Assembly: GCF_001577835.2 (NCBI RefSeq)
Contig: NC_029516.1
Coordinates: forward strand, 79,587,572 to 79,651,571
From: Coturnix japonica
Lineage: Eukaryota; Chordata; Aves; Galliformes; Phasianidae
Reading direction: 5' to 3'
Length of the DNA stretch: 64,000 nucleotides
Shown here in pieces: positions 10,675 through 23,633 of this stretch. The position numbers and the translations under genes were made by a program. Position 1 is the first letter of the stretch. Each line of letters starts with the position of its first letter. The notes below the pieces were generated by a model, which worked only from the letters and a program-made list of their open reading frames with translations, was not told the DNA's origin and ran no database searches.

Positions 10675-12045
10675 TAACAGGCAACAGGTGCTCTGAAACA
10701 TACAAAGGTATCCAAGTATTAGTGAGTTTTGGTAGTGTTACTACCAAATTTGATGTTGAGGAGGGATATGTGAATTTACATAAGCAGAGACAGAGAAAAT
10801 CAGCAGCCCAGTAGTCTTGATGTGACCTCCAGCAGCTGATATAGCCTACACAATTCAGTGCTTTTCTCATAACTGAAATCTCTGTCACTCCCACTAGCCT
10901 CAGTCTAACCCTTTATTTTCTCTTCCTATCGAATGACAACAGCATAAATCAGCTGTCCCACATTTTTCTTCCTCAAACCTGTGCAAATTTCACTGTTTAC
11001 TGGCACAAATGGTTCCTCTTAAAGGAGGTCATTAGCCTAAAAATAAAGGGAAGAACCTAGAAAGGCATTCAGAATAGAGAGCATCCAATGAGCAGGCAAA
11101 GGAAAGACTACAGACTAGAACTCATTCGCGACAGGAGAGATTTCAGATCACTTTCACCAGCACACAGGTAGCAACATAGGTTAAAAAAAAATAAGCAGTA
11201 CAAATAACTCACCAGATTTTAGGACAGGAAGCTTCACCACTTTTGTTCTTGTTAACTTCTAAGGCTTTATCACATTGAAGCATTGGTGTCGGCTCAGCTA
11301 CCACCTGCTTTGGGAAAGGCAATGGAGACTGCTAAACTGAGCTGGGAGCATGCAAAAAGAAAGAGCTGAAATGACAGCACAGAACAGGGCTGAAAGAGAC
11401 TTTCGTGTCTTTTAGTTCCATTATGAATATGAAAAGTTTCTATCTTCTGAACCTGCTGGACTGCGTAGAGTCATTTCTCTTTGCCTCTGTATGCCCTCAG
11501 GTTACCTCTGCTTTTTACCTACTACTTCAGAACTACCCTCTCCTTGCTCAGCTCTGGGCTTTGCCCTCTCTTTCAGAGAAGCAGCTCTCCTACTTTCCAT
11601 ATTCTTTTTTCTTTTCTTCTTTCTTCCCTTAGTTCCATCAGCCCACTGAGGGAACAGGAAAATATAGACAAACAGAAAATTGTTCCACCACAGAAGACAT
11701 GAGTTGTTGGATGATCTAATGGATGATCTAATTAAAAATATTCAAGTCCCCTGAGTGTCCCCTTTATCTTCATGAAAGGCAGAAGGATGTCCTTGGGACT
11801 TCCCTACTTCTGTTGCTTTGTTGACACAAGGAACTTCTGGATAAACTTGTTTTAAGCTGTACAGTCCACAGTTCTCTGGAGTCCCTTCTGAAATCCCCTC
11901 AGTTGTGAAGGTAATAAGTACAGAAGACCCGCAAACATGTTTTTCTCATGAGAAAAATCAGTCTGAAGAGTACAGGGACATCAGATTTAAGCAACAGGCA
12001 GCAGGTTAGTTGCTGGAGCCCAAAACTGTGACTGATGGGATGATC
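10675..12045. other. Gene-free stretch
   Basis: No exon, repeat family or regulatory motif that I can support was seen between the two CR1 copies. Confidence 0.4.
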
Positions 12046-12284
12046 TCAAGTCGTGCTACAGGAGGTTCAGGTTGGATGTCAAGAAAAACTTTTTTCTCCA
12101 AAAGAGTGGTCAGGACAGCACAGGCTGCACAGGGAGGTGGTGGAGTCACCGTTTCTGGAGGTGTTCAAGAACTGTGTGGATGTGGTACTAAGGGACATGT
12201 GTTAGTGGGGAAAATAGTGGTGGTGGGTGGATGGTTGGATTACGTGATCTTAGAGATCTTCCCCTACCTTGGTGATTCTATGAT
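12046..12284 (+). repeat. CR1 LINE 3' fragment
   Basis: AGGAGGTTCAGGTTGGATGT, CCAAAAGAGTGGTCAGGAC and a terminal GGTGATTCTATGATGG identify a short CR1 tail. Confidence 0.85.
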
Positions 12285-12889
12285 GGAAGGAAATCTGAGC
12301 AGTTCAAGCTCTTCCCATTGGAGACGGAAAAAATGTTGAAGAAAGCTGGTGGCAGAGCCTGGGTTATGGTCTGTTAATGGAAAAGCATGGACTCCAGTAA
12401 ATCCAGCATGGTGGTGGAGCTATTTTAATAGTTGCATCCTGCTGGAGGAGCCACTGTCTGACCATGTTTGTCTGTGTCTTAAGAAATGAAGGGGTTCAGT
12501 TTTAGATGGGCTCACAACCACTCTGATAGTCTGAGGGCAGCTTTGCAAAGGTGTTTTGGCAGAGGGGTGAGAATGTGTAATGATTAGTGTTTTCCCATGA
12601 ACAATGATGTTTTAAAACAGGAAGCCTTCTAGATTCTTCTAACAGAAATATATAAATTAGTATGAATGACCTGTCAAAAGAGGTGTGAGCTTGGTGAGGC
12701 GTGAAAGCAACAGAAGAAACGGCAAACAGCAGACACAGGTGGTGACAAGTGGTGCTGTTTCTAACTGACTAAATTGAGAAATCAGTTATTTTGGACAAGG
12801 CTGGGGCAGAGCTTTGCTGGGGGAAAATGCTCTATTCTAACAGCAGGAGGCCAGCAGCATGAGCGTAGTGTGTATGGGATCTGTTAGGT
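12285..12889. other. Gene-free stretch upstream of CD200
   Basis: Nothing recognisable was seen here. Confidence 0.4.
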
Positions 12890-13060
12890 CATGGCCTGAA
12901 CCGCTGATTGAACAGCTGGGGAAAAGACCGGACAGCCCTGGGAGCACAGGTGAAGGCAATTCAACTGTGTGACCAGAAGGGGTGGAGCCTGGCTGCACCT
13001 GACTGCCACCGGGGAAGGATCTCTGGTTAGGAATCCCTTCTTCCCTTCTTTAATAGTTTT
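12890..13060 (+). repeat. Second copy of the 921-1100 promoter-like repeat
   Basis: GGGAGCACAGGTGAAGGCAA, AGAAGGGGTGGAGCCTGGC and GGAAGGATCTCTGGTTAGG align with 921-1100. One copy lies upstream of each CD200-family gene. That fits either duplicated 5' flanks or two insertions of one dispersed repeat, possibly an old LTR. Confidence 0.4.
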
Positions 13061-13424
13061 CCCTGTAAGCCTAGATCTTCAGAGGTGGATGAATGCTTTT
13101 TCTTTCTCTTTGTAACATCTTTTCATTACATGACTCCCTTTGTCGTTACACCTATTCCATTGTGTTGATCACTTTGATTGTTACGTTTGTGCGACTTCTA
13201 TTAACCAACAGGGCTGTAACGGCAATGATAAAAGCCCATTTCCAATGATGCAGAGACACATCCCGATGTGAGCTCATAATCGCCAACAAGGAAGAAGCCC
13301 TGAAGAGCCTGGGTGTCAAAATCGACTTGAAATCACACTTGAAATCCGTAGGGAGCAGGCTTTGAGCAAGAAGCGATTTGCACTGGCATACGATCCTTAC
13401 AATCCGGAGAAGGAAGAGGTTCTG

Positions 13425-13705
13425 CAGCGTAGCCGGACACAGCACAGCCGGGGGTGGGAATTACCGCCCTGCTGGCTGCTTCCCACCGCTCGCTGTGCCG
13501 TGCAGCGGGGCCAGCTCGCTCCCTCCCCTCGGGCTTTCGTGGTGAGTACCCGCCGATCTCCTGCGGCTGTGTGCGAGGAACAGGGGTGGCTGGGGATGCC
13601 GGGGGCTCCGCAGCGTGGTGCGGTGCGGGTGGTATGGACGGTGAGTGGACGTGGAGCTGAGAGATGTGAGTGCTCCCGCTTGCTCTTCTAAGGACCGGTA
13701 TGGCG
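13425..13705 (+). promoter_or_regulatory. CD200: CpG-dense island, likely CD200 promoter and first non-coding exon
   Basis: By eye this is the most CpG-rich and GC-rich stretch of the window. It contains good splice donors at 13542 (TTTCGTG|GTGAGTACC) and near 13639 (GGACG|GTGAGTGG). The next strong acceptor on the + strand is the one at 15880-15881, just before the CD200 start codon. A non-coding first exon spliced to 15882 is therefore likely. CpG content was judged by reading, not computed. Confidence 0.55.
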
Positions 13706-13939
13706 CTCCGGGTGTTGCCAAGAGCATGGGAATAGTGATGCGTCATTTTTGCAGTTCGTGGGCTGAAAGATGCATAGCTGTTAAAGTTGGTTGGGAAGTT
13801 GCGACCGACAGCAGTACAGCTCTGACAGAGTGGCTGTTAGTAACGTGGCTGTGGGGAAAGAGGTGCAGGTGGGGTGAGTACAGCTTAAAGAAAGATTTGC
13901 TCTCTGCTCTCTCTGTCTCACAAGCTTCCATGCTAGGAT

Positions 13940-14017
13940 GGGCATGTGACAGAAAGGGATTTCTTGTGACCCACAAGTGGGCATGTGACAGAAAGGGACT
14001 TCTTGTGACCCACAAGA
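13940..14017 (+). repeat. Two-copy 39-bp tandem repeat
   Basis: Two 39-base units, each GGGCATGTGACAGAAAGGG..., lie head to tail with about one mismatch (GGATTTC versus GGACTTC). No function is evident. The region lies between the CpG island and the first CD200 coding exon. Confidence 0.85.
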
Positions 14018-14419
14018 ACTGTGCTGCTTCCTCATTGTGCATCCTGTGCTTATGCTGGATAGGAGCAATGACATGTTAGTGACTTTATCAGGTATCAAAG
14101 CAAAGAGACAGGTGATTGTTACTGAAGAGGTGCTTTCCTGTGGGCACAGCACTTCTTTTTGGGCTTATAAAGGCTTCTGTAACTTGCCTCGACAGGACCT
14201 AAGGGGAAGGCATGGAGCTGTGTCGGGGGGGGGCAGCTGGGGTTTAGGGACAGGTTTAGGGACAGGGTCTGCACCCGAGGGCAGTGGGCACGGAACAGAG
14301 TGTCCAGGGCAGTAGGCACGGCACTAAGCTGCTGGGGTTCAAGGAGTATTTGGATACTGCTCTTAGATCTTTGATCTGATTTTGGGTGACTTCCATGTGA
14401 ACCACGAGCTGGATTCATT

Positions 14420-14485
14420 GATCATAGAATCCTTAGAGTTGGAAGGGACTTCTAAAAGCCACCTAGTCCAACTGCCCTGTAATAA
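14420..14485 (-). repeat. CR1 LINE 3' end fragment
   Basis: ATCATAGAATCCTTAGAGTT then GGAAGGGACTTCTAAAAGCC is the reversed CR1 terminus. Confidence 0.75.
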
Positions 14486-15420
14486 ATTGATTGTTATGGA
14501 TCTCTTCTAACTCAGGATATTCTGATTCTATATTTTTCCTCTGTTTTGATGGTTTTTGCATGTTTTTATGTATATTTAAACATCTTCGGGACATGCTCAA
14601 GTATATCACGGTGCTCTATCACATGGCAGATGCATTATTCATTGAGCTTGCTGATGATGTAGGTGTCTTGTTTCTGATTTCTTGATTTTTCACAACTTGG
14701 TATCACCATACAAACATTCTTATAGACCAAAAGAATGGGGAAAGGGTTTATTAACAGAGTGAGTTTAAAATGCAAGATAGATTTACACAGAGCAAGTATT
14801 TCTGTGATAACATAGAAACTGTAAAGCATTTTCTGTTTCTCTTGCATGTTACGAAAATCTGACAGAAGTTGCAACTTGTGTTCTTGATAAAAAGCACTTC
14901 CAAGAAATATCAGCTAGTTTTGCAGACGTTGGCAGGTGTACATGATACATGTTGCAGAGAGATTTATTTTTGTGAAATTATGTTTACGTGACACCAGCTG
15001 CAGTTCCAGGCGGATCCACAGTTCAGTTGTATTGTGGCATTATTACCTGATGGAAGGTAGTAGGAGCAAGTCAAAAGCTGTCTGCTAAGGAAAGCTTGCC
15101 TCTCTTCCTCCTTGGAAATACGTTTGTGCATAGGAGGTACTATATGCCACGTGGGTTCCCAGGTTCATGTAATTGGAGGTGTTAATGTATGCCTTGGTCT
15201 CGTGAGCTGTCCGGGACAGCTGACATGTCACGCTCTTAGTCATACTGCTGGGCATGCTTCACAAGCTCCCCTCTCAGCACAGTGCTACAACATGCTTGGA
15301 TGGATAACATGTTAATGGATAGAACATGGCTGTGTGCATACTTGTGGAGCAAAATCGTTGCCTGGGAAAGTCTGAAGGGAGATGCCAACTTTCTCCTTCT
15401 GGTAACTTTCTGCCATGACT

Positions 15421-15474
15421 GATTTTTTTATTATTATTTTTTATATATATATTTTTTTTTGGGGGGGGGGGACG
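15421..15474. repeat. T-rich, AT-dinucleotide and poly-G low-complexity tract
   Basis: A T/ATA tract (TATATATATA) leads into a run of ten G. It is prone to sequencing length error. Confidence 0.85.
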
Positions 15475-15890
15475 GACCTTTCTACACAATTAGATGCAGT
15501 GGATCTTTTAGCTGCTCATGTCAGTCCCTGGGCTACAAGCACCAGCCTTTCAGAAGCACATCCGTTTTATAATGTTTTGTTTTACATGTGCCAGTTCATC
15601 TGAGAGCAAATGCTAAATGAGAGTATAAACTGCTCTTTTCATTTCTGTCTGTAAATGTGGACCTTTGAGGAACAGTCCAGAAAATTAACACCTCTATAGG
15701 TTTCACACAGCATTTTTTTTCCACCTTGACTTCAGCTCTATCTCTGCTGTGTGACAGGACGTGGAAAACTTGTCATCCACCCTAGTAAGTTTATTTTCCT
15801 TAAATGACAAAGCAACGGTTACTGTTCACACCAGAAGCTGATCTATTATTAAGTCATACATCTCTCATTATCTTTCTTCAGGCGAAGAAG

Positions 15891-18800
15891 ATGCTTTCTT
15901 CCAAAATGACTTTCCAAGCCCTGGTTTTGAGTCTGGTTTGTGTTGTGCTTGGAAAGGCAAAAGGTAAGTTGAATTTCCTTAAATCTGCCTATAGATGTTT
16001 GGAGAGTTGGTTTCTGACTCCTAAGCCTTCACTGGTCAGAGTCAAGAGCAAAAAGACATAAAATATAGATCTCTGATGCCATGTGACAAACATCAGACAG
16101 CTGAGGCAAGGGCTTGGATCTGGCAAGTGTAACACAAGGTCTTCTGGATTAGCATTTGGAGACCGGGACGCGCAGTGTCCCATATCGATGGCACTTTTTG
16201 GGAACCTTTGTTCACTAGAGTTCAGAGTTTCCCATACTGCATCCTCTCCCGTGGAACAAACTATGGATTTATTTCTTTCAGTCTCTCTCACATACACCAC
16301 AATCTCTGAAGCTATGTAGTCTAGAAATTGCCTTTAGCTAGATTTGCCCTTCGGTTCTATGAGAATGGATTTGCATGTACTTCCTTTATCCATTTAATCT
16401 TCCCCTGGATTTTAGGAAGTAGAAATTGTTCATGACTCCACTGAGACTGGGAAGGCATAAGTTGGTGTAATAAAACTGAGGTGAGAGTGTACAGGGATGG
16501 GTACAAAAATAGATACGTCTTCTATTTAGTTTGGATGGAGCCTGATCTTCATCTGGTGTAAATCGGCATAACTGGATCTCTGGGATGATGCAGGAGGAGG
16601 AATTCTGGGCAGAGAAAGCCCACATGAGAATAATGCTTTAGCTGATGGCATTGTTAAGTCTGTGGGTAATCCTGGGCTTAGAATAGTGTCATGCTTCTGC
16701 ATGCTTGAACTGTTTGCTCATTTCACTATTTCATGTTGTTTCAGTGGTTACGCAGACTGAGCAAAGAGCGGTGAAGGTGGGCGACAGCGTGACTCTCAGT
16801 TGTGCCCTGACAGAGCCCAAGGATGTCGTGCAAGTTACATGGCAGAAAGACAATGTAAAATCACAAGATAACATAGCTACATACAGCAAGACAGCAGGAT
16901 TAAAGATTCAGAAACCCTATCAAGACCGGATAAATTTCACTAGCCTGATGCTCAACAACACAAGCATCACCTTCTGGAGCACAAGAGTAAATGACACAGG
17001 GTGCTACTTGTGCTTGTTCAACACCTTCCCTTTAGGCTCCTTTTCAGGACGTTCTTGTCTTGGAGTCTATGGTGAGATTCTCTGCAAGGATATGTCTCCA
17101 GTAGGAGGAGTGGGGTTTTCTCATCCACAGAATTTCCTTGAGAGGACATAGAAACCTCAGTGGTAGGAGTATCCCTTGGTGGGGAATAGTTTAGAAGTAA
17201 AGCTTTGTTGCTGTGAGAAGGCTTTCTGGTGTTGTATTCAGGCCTGTCATGGTGGCTTTGATGCTAGGCTGTCTTTGCTTGCTATTCTGTGAGCAACAGC
17301 TTAAAAAATGAGGAATGGAATCTTTGTAAGCCCTAAGCAGTCCTGTCTGGATTGTGAGTAGGCCAATACTACTGCAGCTTCCTTTGTGTGTTGGTTACAT
17401 CCCCAGCACTGCAAGCTGCCCCAGGGCATTAGCAGACAAGAGAACAGAAAAGGCAAAGTTATTTTTCTTAACAAATCATTTCCAAATCTGGATTTTCAGG
17501 TAAGATGAAATCATTGGGGTATATCACTTCAGTGTAAGAGGGGGAGCATTGAGTACTGGGGGTGATGGCCCAATAGTGTTACTGTGTCGTGGGGCAGTGT
17601 GAGAACCCTGCAAGCCTTGCTCTGATTGATAATGGTTCATCTGCTATTACTGCTGCTGGTCAGGTGCTTTTTGTGGTGATGGTTTGTCTTGTTTGTGTCT
17701 CGGAAGGTCTCAATGCATCTATCCACTACAATGTTTCTGAAGGTCATCTGATAGCCACCTGTAGTGCTGTCGGCCTCCCAGAACCCACTATCAGCTGGAA
17801 CAGTGCATTCAATTATACTCCTACACAGGAGAAGTTCAAATATGATAATGGGGTCGTGTCCATCACCAGTCAAGTGAAGGTCTATGACTTTCAGAACAGC
17901 AGCAAAGAGGACTTGACCTGCAGAGTGAGCAACGAGAATGAAGAAATGGAATTGCCCATAAGTATGAAAAAAAGTAGGTGACTGAGATAAGGCCTTTGTT
18001 AGCATTCCCTTGGCCTCTGCGTTTTGTGTGGTTGGATAGGAGTCTGCTGGGAAAGAGAGTGAAATGACTGTGTGCCAGAGGAGGAGGGAGCCCTATTCTG
18101 CACTGTGGGTGGCTTAATAAACATTGAAGTTCTGAAATTAATAACAAATTCACTATCAGCAATGATTAACCAGATGTTTCAGTTAAACTTATTACAGATT
18201 TTGTTGATACTGCACCTGGGTAACCTGTGCATTATGTTTTAGCTTCTCTGACACTTTTGCTAAGAGATGTGTGTATTGCAGTAATAATCGAGGAGGAATG
18301 ATACTCCCAGGCAGACTGGAAGGAGGTCAGTTGAAGATGTTTATAGTGATGTTACAGGGAAATACTAAATGAAGCAATGCAACTGCTGAATACTTGGTAG
18401 CACTGGTTTAGTTTTCTTCCAACATTGCATTCTACTGGAAAGATTTCAGCTCCAGCTCTATGGGTGGCAAGTAGGAACACGAAAAGCTTAAGTGCCAGCC
18501 TCATTTCACAGAGGAGTGCGAATATAAGTGTTTTAAAGTCCACGTATGCCTAAATCCAGAGCCTCAAAGGGAAGATCACTTTTCTGCTTTGGAAATTAGA
18601 AAAACAGGAAGGGCAGACTAGGACTGTGGGTTAGTTCCCGTATTACATGCTTGAGATAAGAGCGTTATATGGAAAATAGTGAGGGGTAGCATACAAATAA
18701 CTTCTAAAACTTTCTCTCTGAAATTACAAAAGGACATCAGTCCTTAATTCTGAGTGACGCTAATTGCAAAACAGTAATAAATTCTTACTTGTGTCTTGAG

Positions 18801-19707
18801 TGCAGTTATTTTGTTTTGGCCTTTTAAAAATGTGTACCTCTGGAAGCAGGAAACAGATCTTGCTGTTATTCCTCACTGGGAGAGTGAAAAGCCCAGCAAT
18901 AGGGTGTTGATTTAGCAATCTTTCACAGCTTAGAGAAGGAGATATTCAAAAGAATAGCTCAGCCTAGCTGTTTTAAAAGATTTCATGTTTTTCACTTGAT
19001 TGGAATAACTTCAGTAAGTTTTCTCGCTGTTATCACTGAGCACTGAATTTGGGCTGTGTGTTATTACTTTGATTAATGACAATCAGATCATGTGGCTGAC
19101 ACCTAACCATAGAGGGGCATTTACACTAGAATGTTGTTTAGAACTTCTCGCAGGTATTAAAACACATCCGCCTTCTTGTCTGAATGTAAGTTTATTCTTT
19201 GCAGCAGTGTTTTATGTTCAGTAGTGAAAGAAATATCATTTCTTTTACTAACTAAGCCTCAGATTCTGGATGAGCAAAAGAACTCTTTAGGAAGTGTTAG
19301 GGCATGAAATTCTACTTGTATATGTATCCCAACTATCATATTGACGTTTTCTGGAAAGCAATGGGCAAGCATATTCTTCTCTGAAGATAAACATACTCTC
19401 TTCTGAGCAATTGCTACTTGAGTATAGTTTAGCCAAAGCCTTTGCAAAATCTTAATTGAGAATTGTTGTCATGAAATAGGTATTTCTCTTGCCTTTTTCT
19501 TCTCATTTTCTTGGGTAAATTAGCTTTGTTTCTTGTTTGTTTTCTGCATTTTTTTTTAAAATTTTTATTTATTTTATTTTGTTGTTCTTTGCAGAAGAGG
19601 GATTCAGGTTCTTGGGGCTGGCTATTGCTGCGACTCTATCACTTGTCATCTTGGTCCTGGTTCTCACTGCACTGTGTTGGAGGAAGAAGATATGTAAGAG
19701 GAGCTGA
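15891..19707 (+). CDS. CD200: CD200 (OX-2 membrane glycoprotein), four coding exons
   Basis: Coding exons: 15891-15963, 16745-17071, 17707-17973, 19595-19707. All are phase 1 with GT/AG borders, giving 259 aa against 278 in human. Exon 1 is a signal peptide (MLSSKMTFQALVLSLVCVVL); ATG 15891 has A at -3, and M6 is an alternative start. Exon 2 is the V domain: VVTQTEQ (human VVTQDER), VTLSCAL, VQVTWQK, NDTGCYLCLFNTFPLGSF and a late Cys. Exon 3 is the C domain: LIATCSAVGLPEPTISW and LTCRVSNENEE. Exon 4 is the TM segment (LGLAIAATLSLVILVLVLT) with the short tail CWRRKICKRS. About eight NxS/T sites are present. CD200 is a membrane ligand that restrains myeloid cells through CD200R. The stop codon lies just before a donor (19712), so the 3' UTR is likely spliced. 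Confidence 0.95.
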
Positions 19708-19711
19708 AATG

Positions 19712-22700
19712 GTGAGTTACTGGTGTGGAAACCAGTGTTTTTCACAAAGCCATAATAAGGTCTTGCTGTCAGCAGGGAAGACTGAAACTTTGCTGAGCTA
19801 TTGTTATGGAGAATGGGTGGTCATATTGCCAGACTTTATGATGTGTTTACTGTTTAATTGAATTTGCCTCAGTTGCTTGTAATTTCAAGAGCTGTTTGGC
19901 ACTGTTGCCACTGAGGAACAATACAGGACTATAAGTTAGGAGGGGAGGATATGGGCAAAGTGAGATGCACTGTCTGTGTTTCACTTTCTAATGGAAGTCT
20001 TTTCAAACGCGTTTCAGTTTTCTTTGTTGTTTTAGAGGGACAACAAAGAATTGAGTCTTGTCTGCTGAGAGAATTTTTGGCAGGACACTGATGAGAAACC
20101 AGCTCATTAAGAGTTTTGTACTCTCAAGGCATGGCCATCTTCTAGTCACAGCACCCTGACACATTTTAAGACACAATGTGGAATGATGCTCAAACTTGGT
20201 GTGTGAATCTGATTCCTAATGCTGAACAAAGGAGATACAGCTGTGCCTGTAGGTGTGATTACCTGACAATGAAACAACTCTAGGCATTACTACTAGTAAT
20301 AGGATAGCAAGGGAGAAGTAACTGAAAGGAGAGAAAAGACTTGAAAAATCTCATGAACTTGATGGTCATTGCTAATTTCGCTTTTGCATCACTGGATCAG
20401 AATGCTGTGCTTGGCTTTAGATTCTATGAGTATGTTTAGAAATGCTTTCAGAAGCCAGCAGACATTAACTCAGCTCATTCTGGAACATTTAGACATGTGC
20501 TTCATGATGATAATGTGATATAAGTTAAAGAGGTGTTTCCAGGAATATCAGACCTGTGTATTGTGAACCTGAACCTATGGTGCTCACAGTGTGGAGAGGG
20601 TGACGTAGTAGATCCCCTACTGCCAGGGACACAAAACTTCTTTGAGGAAAAAAAAGAAATGAATGCTTTGTAGACCCCTGGTATGACTTCCTAGTTATAC
20701 ATGGTGCTTGAGATCTACGTCACTCCTATAAACAATTACAAAGAGAAAATTTTCTGACCAACCTGGAAATGAAAGGACAAAGAGTTGGTTCTATATTTTG
20801 GTTCTGCTTTCAAGGCATCAGAAAAGAGAAAATGGGATGGTTGTGGGAAAGATGTTTCTCTGTTCTAAAATACCCCTTCCAAGCACCAATGAGCTTGTAT
20901 CAAGCAGACCTAGGAGGAGACACCCTGAGTCAGGGTGACTTGACAGAGATCTGTGGTCACCCTCTGGAGTGGTTCAGGGAGTGATGGGGCACAGGGACCA
21001 GTGTGCCGTCTAAGGCCACCTTGTTACATACATGCACCCTTATGCTGTGGCTACAGCAGGTGGCTGAAGCAGGAGTGTATCAGTGAAACATATCTTAATT
21101 GGACCAGGTTGGTTGTGTTTTGATGAAGCTGAAGTTGCTAACTTACCTCCTAGTGGGATTTTGGCCCCTGGATATTAGTAGTTCCCTTTGTGGTTCCAGA
21201 GGTGATGTATAAGGGGACCTTTACAGTAAGCAGTATGGTTAACTTCACCATAGGTTCCCAATGCCCTATACCATCTGTTGTGCATCAGAGGGGAAACTTC
21301 AGCAGCATTTAGCAATGGATCTGAGCTGGTATTAGGGTTTATCAGCTGCAGCAAGATTTGAGATCTACATCTGTTGAAGTTCCTTCTCATTTATGATGGG
21401 TTCGGTTAACTCTAGTGCCAGGATGTGACAGTGCAGTTGGAAATCATACCTTCTGTTCTTTTAATGTACTGTGCTTTGTTTAGAGTGTTACCGCTCACAG
21501 CTACCAGGCTGTAATGAGGAAATACCTTTGGTATCCTTACCTTGGCTCTCACTTCAGACCCTGGTCTGTTTTTGCACAGGCTTATTTTTTTTTTTTATTT
21601 TCCTCTGGTGGGCTATGAGGTCTGTGCATGTTCTTTAAAGCACAAAGATGTGTGTGAAAGAGAGTAGCATCTTACAGATAGTAACTTCTATCCTCTATTA
21701 TCCTGAGATTGTGTTGGAATGAGGAACTTCTGAACATGCTTCTAGTAATAGCCTTGCAGAGAGCTAAAGTAGCCCTGTCTGGAGGATGCCAGCATCTGAG
21801 ACTGTTCTGTGGGGCTTCAATGCTTCTTTTCATTCTGCACTAGCTAAAAAACAGTTTTATCAAGATGGTTTTTTTTCTTTTCACTAGAACACTGACTTTT
21901 TATCTGTGTGGCTGGGGACTCTGTCGAAGTTTCTCCTTTCTCTTTCTGCTGTCCCATCCCTCAGACACTTGCCTTAGATACCACTTACAAAGTGCATATG
22001 TGTTTTGGTTCTCTGCAGAAAGATCCAAATGAAACCTCTTCACAAAGCCTTTGTGTTTCCAAGTTAATGACTTTTTGACAGACAGTGAGGGGCTTTGTGG
22101 TAAGAATCAATGCCAGAGCATTGGAGAGCTTGCATCTTCACCATTGGTTGGCTAAGCACAGAGGCAAACTAGATGTGCTGTTACTCCATGGAGGGCAAAG
22201 AGCAGGATGCGGTCAGTCATCTTTCTGCAGATGGAATTTTGCTCACACTAATGGTTTGTCATTACTACACCTCTGTTTAAAAAAAAAAAAAAAAAACCAA
22301 AAAAAAAAAACCTGCACCTTTTCCTAATTGACTTACCTCACTGTAGAGTTAACTGTAAAGCAGTGCAGTTAACAAACCAGCTCACTGGACTGAAGCAAAA
22401 TAAAGGCTCTTAGATGCAGTAAATTCCTGCGGCTCACCTACCTCATACATGTGTCGACCTGTATGCTTTCCTCAGCATCCACTTGTTTTTCCAAGACCTG
22501 CAGGATGCTCATGTTTCAGTCCGGCCAGCTGAGGCTTTACAGTCAGTTCTCAGGAGCCAGCAGTCTCTGGGGGTATTAAATTCCATACAAAGGGTTCTCT
22601 GGAGATTTGTGGCTTTCTGAGGGAAAGTCTGTTTCACATATGCACATGGATACCAGAATCGTTGTTTTTTTCTTTTAGTACTGGTATCCATGTTGGAAAA

Positions 22701-23060
22701 TTTAAGCTCCATTGGGTGACAAATGCATGTTTTGCCACATACGGAGTTTTAGAAATGGTCAAGCAGTATATTTGTGTTTAAAAAGCCATAATAACAGGAC
22801 AAGAATTCTTGGAGTTTGTCATTGAAAGGTATGATGTGAGCAGATTAGGAGGACCTGGAAGAATAAAACATGAATGGTCATAGAAGAAGAGACTAGATCT
22901 GATTTAAAAACCTGTTCTGTAGGAAACTTTTGCATGGCAATGAGTTTCTCTGGTTTAGAAATTGAAACATTGAAGTTTTCCTTTCTGTGAAAATTTTATG
23001 TAACTTATATTTCATACAGCTATCTACTTTATTGAGTATTAAGTTCTGATTTTAAAAGTA
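19712..23060. other. Probable 3' UTR intron of CD200, no other gene seen
   Basis: Only an A-rich/CA tract (22279-22312) stands out. No coding exon with domain features was recognised on either strand. Confidence 0.4.
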
Positions 23061-23513
23061 GTACTGGTCCCCTCACTACAAGACAGGCATTGAGGTCCTG
23101 GAGTGTGTCCAGACAAGGGCAGTAAAGCTGAAGAGGGGTCTGGAGCACAAGTCTAATGGCGGAGCTGGGATTGCTCGGTCTGGAGAAGAGGAGGCTCAGG
23201 GGAGACCTCACTGGCTACTACAGCTACCTGAAAGGAGGTTGTGGTGAGGTGGGATTTGACCTCTTCTCTCAGGTAACATTGACAGGACAAGAGTTAATGG
23301 CCTTAAGTTGTGCCAGGGGAAATTCAAGCTATATAATAGGAAACATTTCAGGAAGGGTGGTGAGACATACGCACAGGCTGCCCAGGTTGCTGGTGGTGTT
23401 GCCGTCTCTGGAGATATTCAGAACCTGTGGATGCAGCACAGAGGGGCATGGTTAGGGGGCACAGTGGGTTCGTGGTTGGTACCAACCTTGGTAATTGATT
23501 CTATGATTCTGTG
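23061..23513 (+). repeat. CR1 LINE 3' fragment
   Basis: CTCACTACAAGACAGGCATT, GGTCTGGAGAAGAGGAGGC, TTAAGTTGTGCCAGGGG and a terminal TTGATTCTATGATTCTGTG mark a CR1 copy with remnants of the reverse-transcriptase ORF end. Confidence 0.9.
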
Positions 23514-23593
23514 ACAAACATTTGTCAGAGTACAGCTAACAGACTTTAAAGAGATGCTTAGGCTTGATATGCTTGGAATGTTACATGAGTACT

Positions 23594-23598
<5 letters not shown>

Positions 23599-23632
<34 letters not shown>
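23599..23632 (+). repeat. Poly(A) tract
   Basis: A run of more than 30 A. No processed pseudogene or SINE could be recognised upstream. Confidence 0.9.

Positions 23633-23633
<1 letters not shown>

Noticed and set aside
13333-13746. 137-residue minus-strand frame in the CpG island
   Set aside because: GC-rich DNA has few stops, and several frames are open in both directions. A promoter explains it better.
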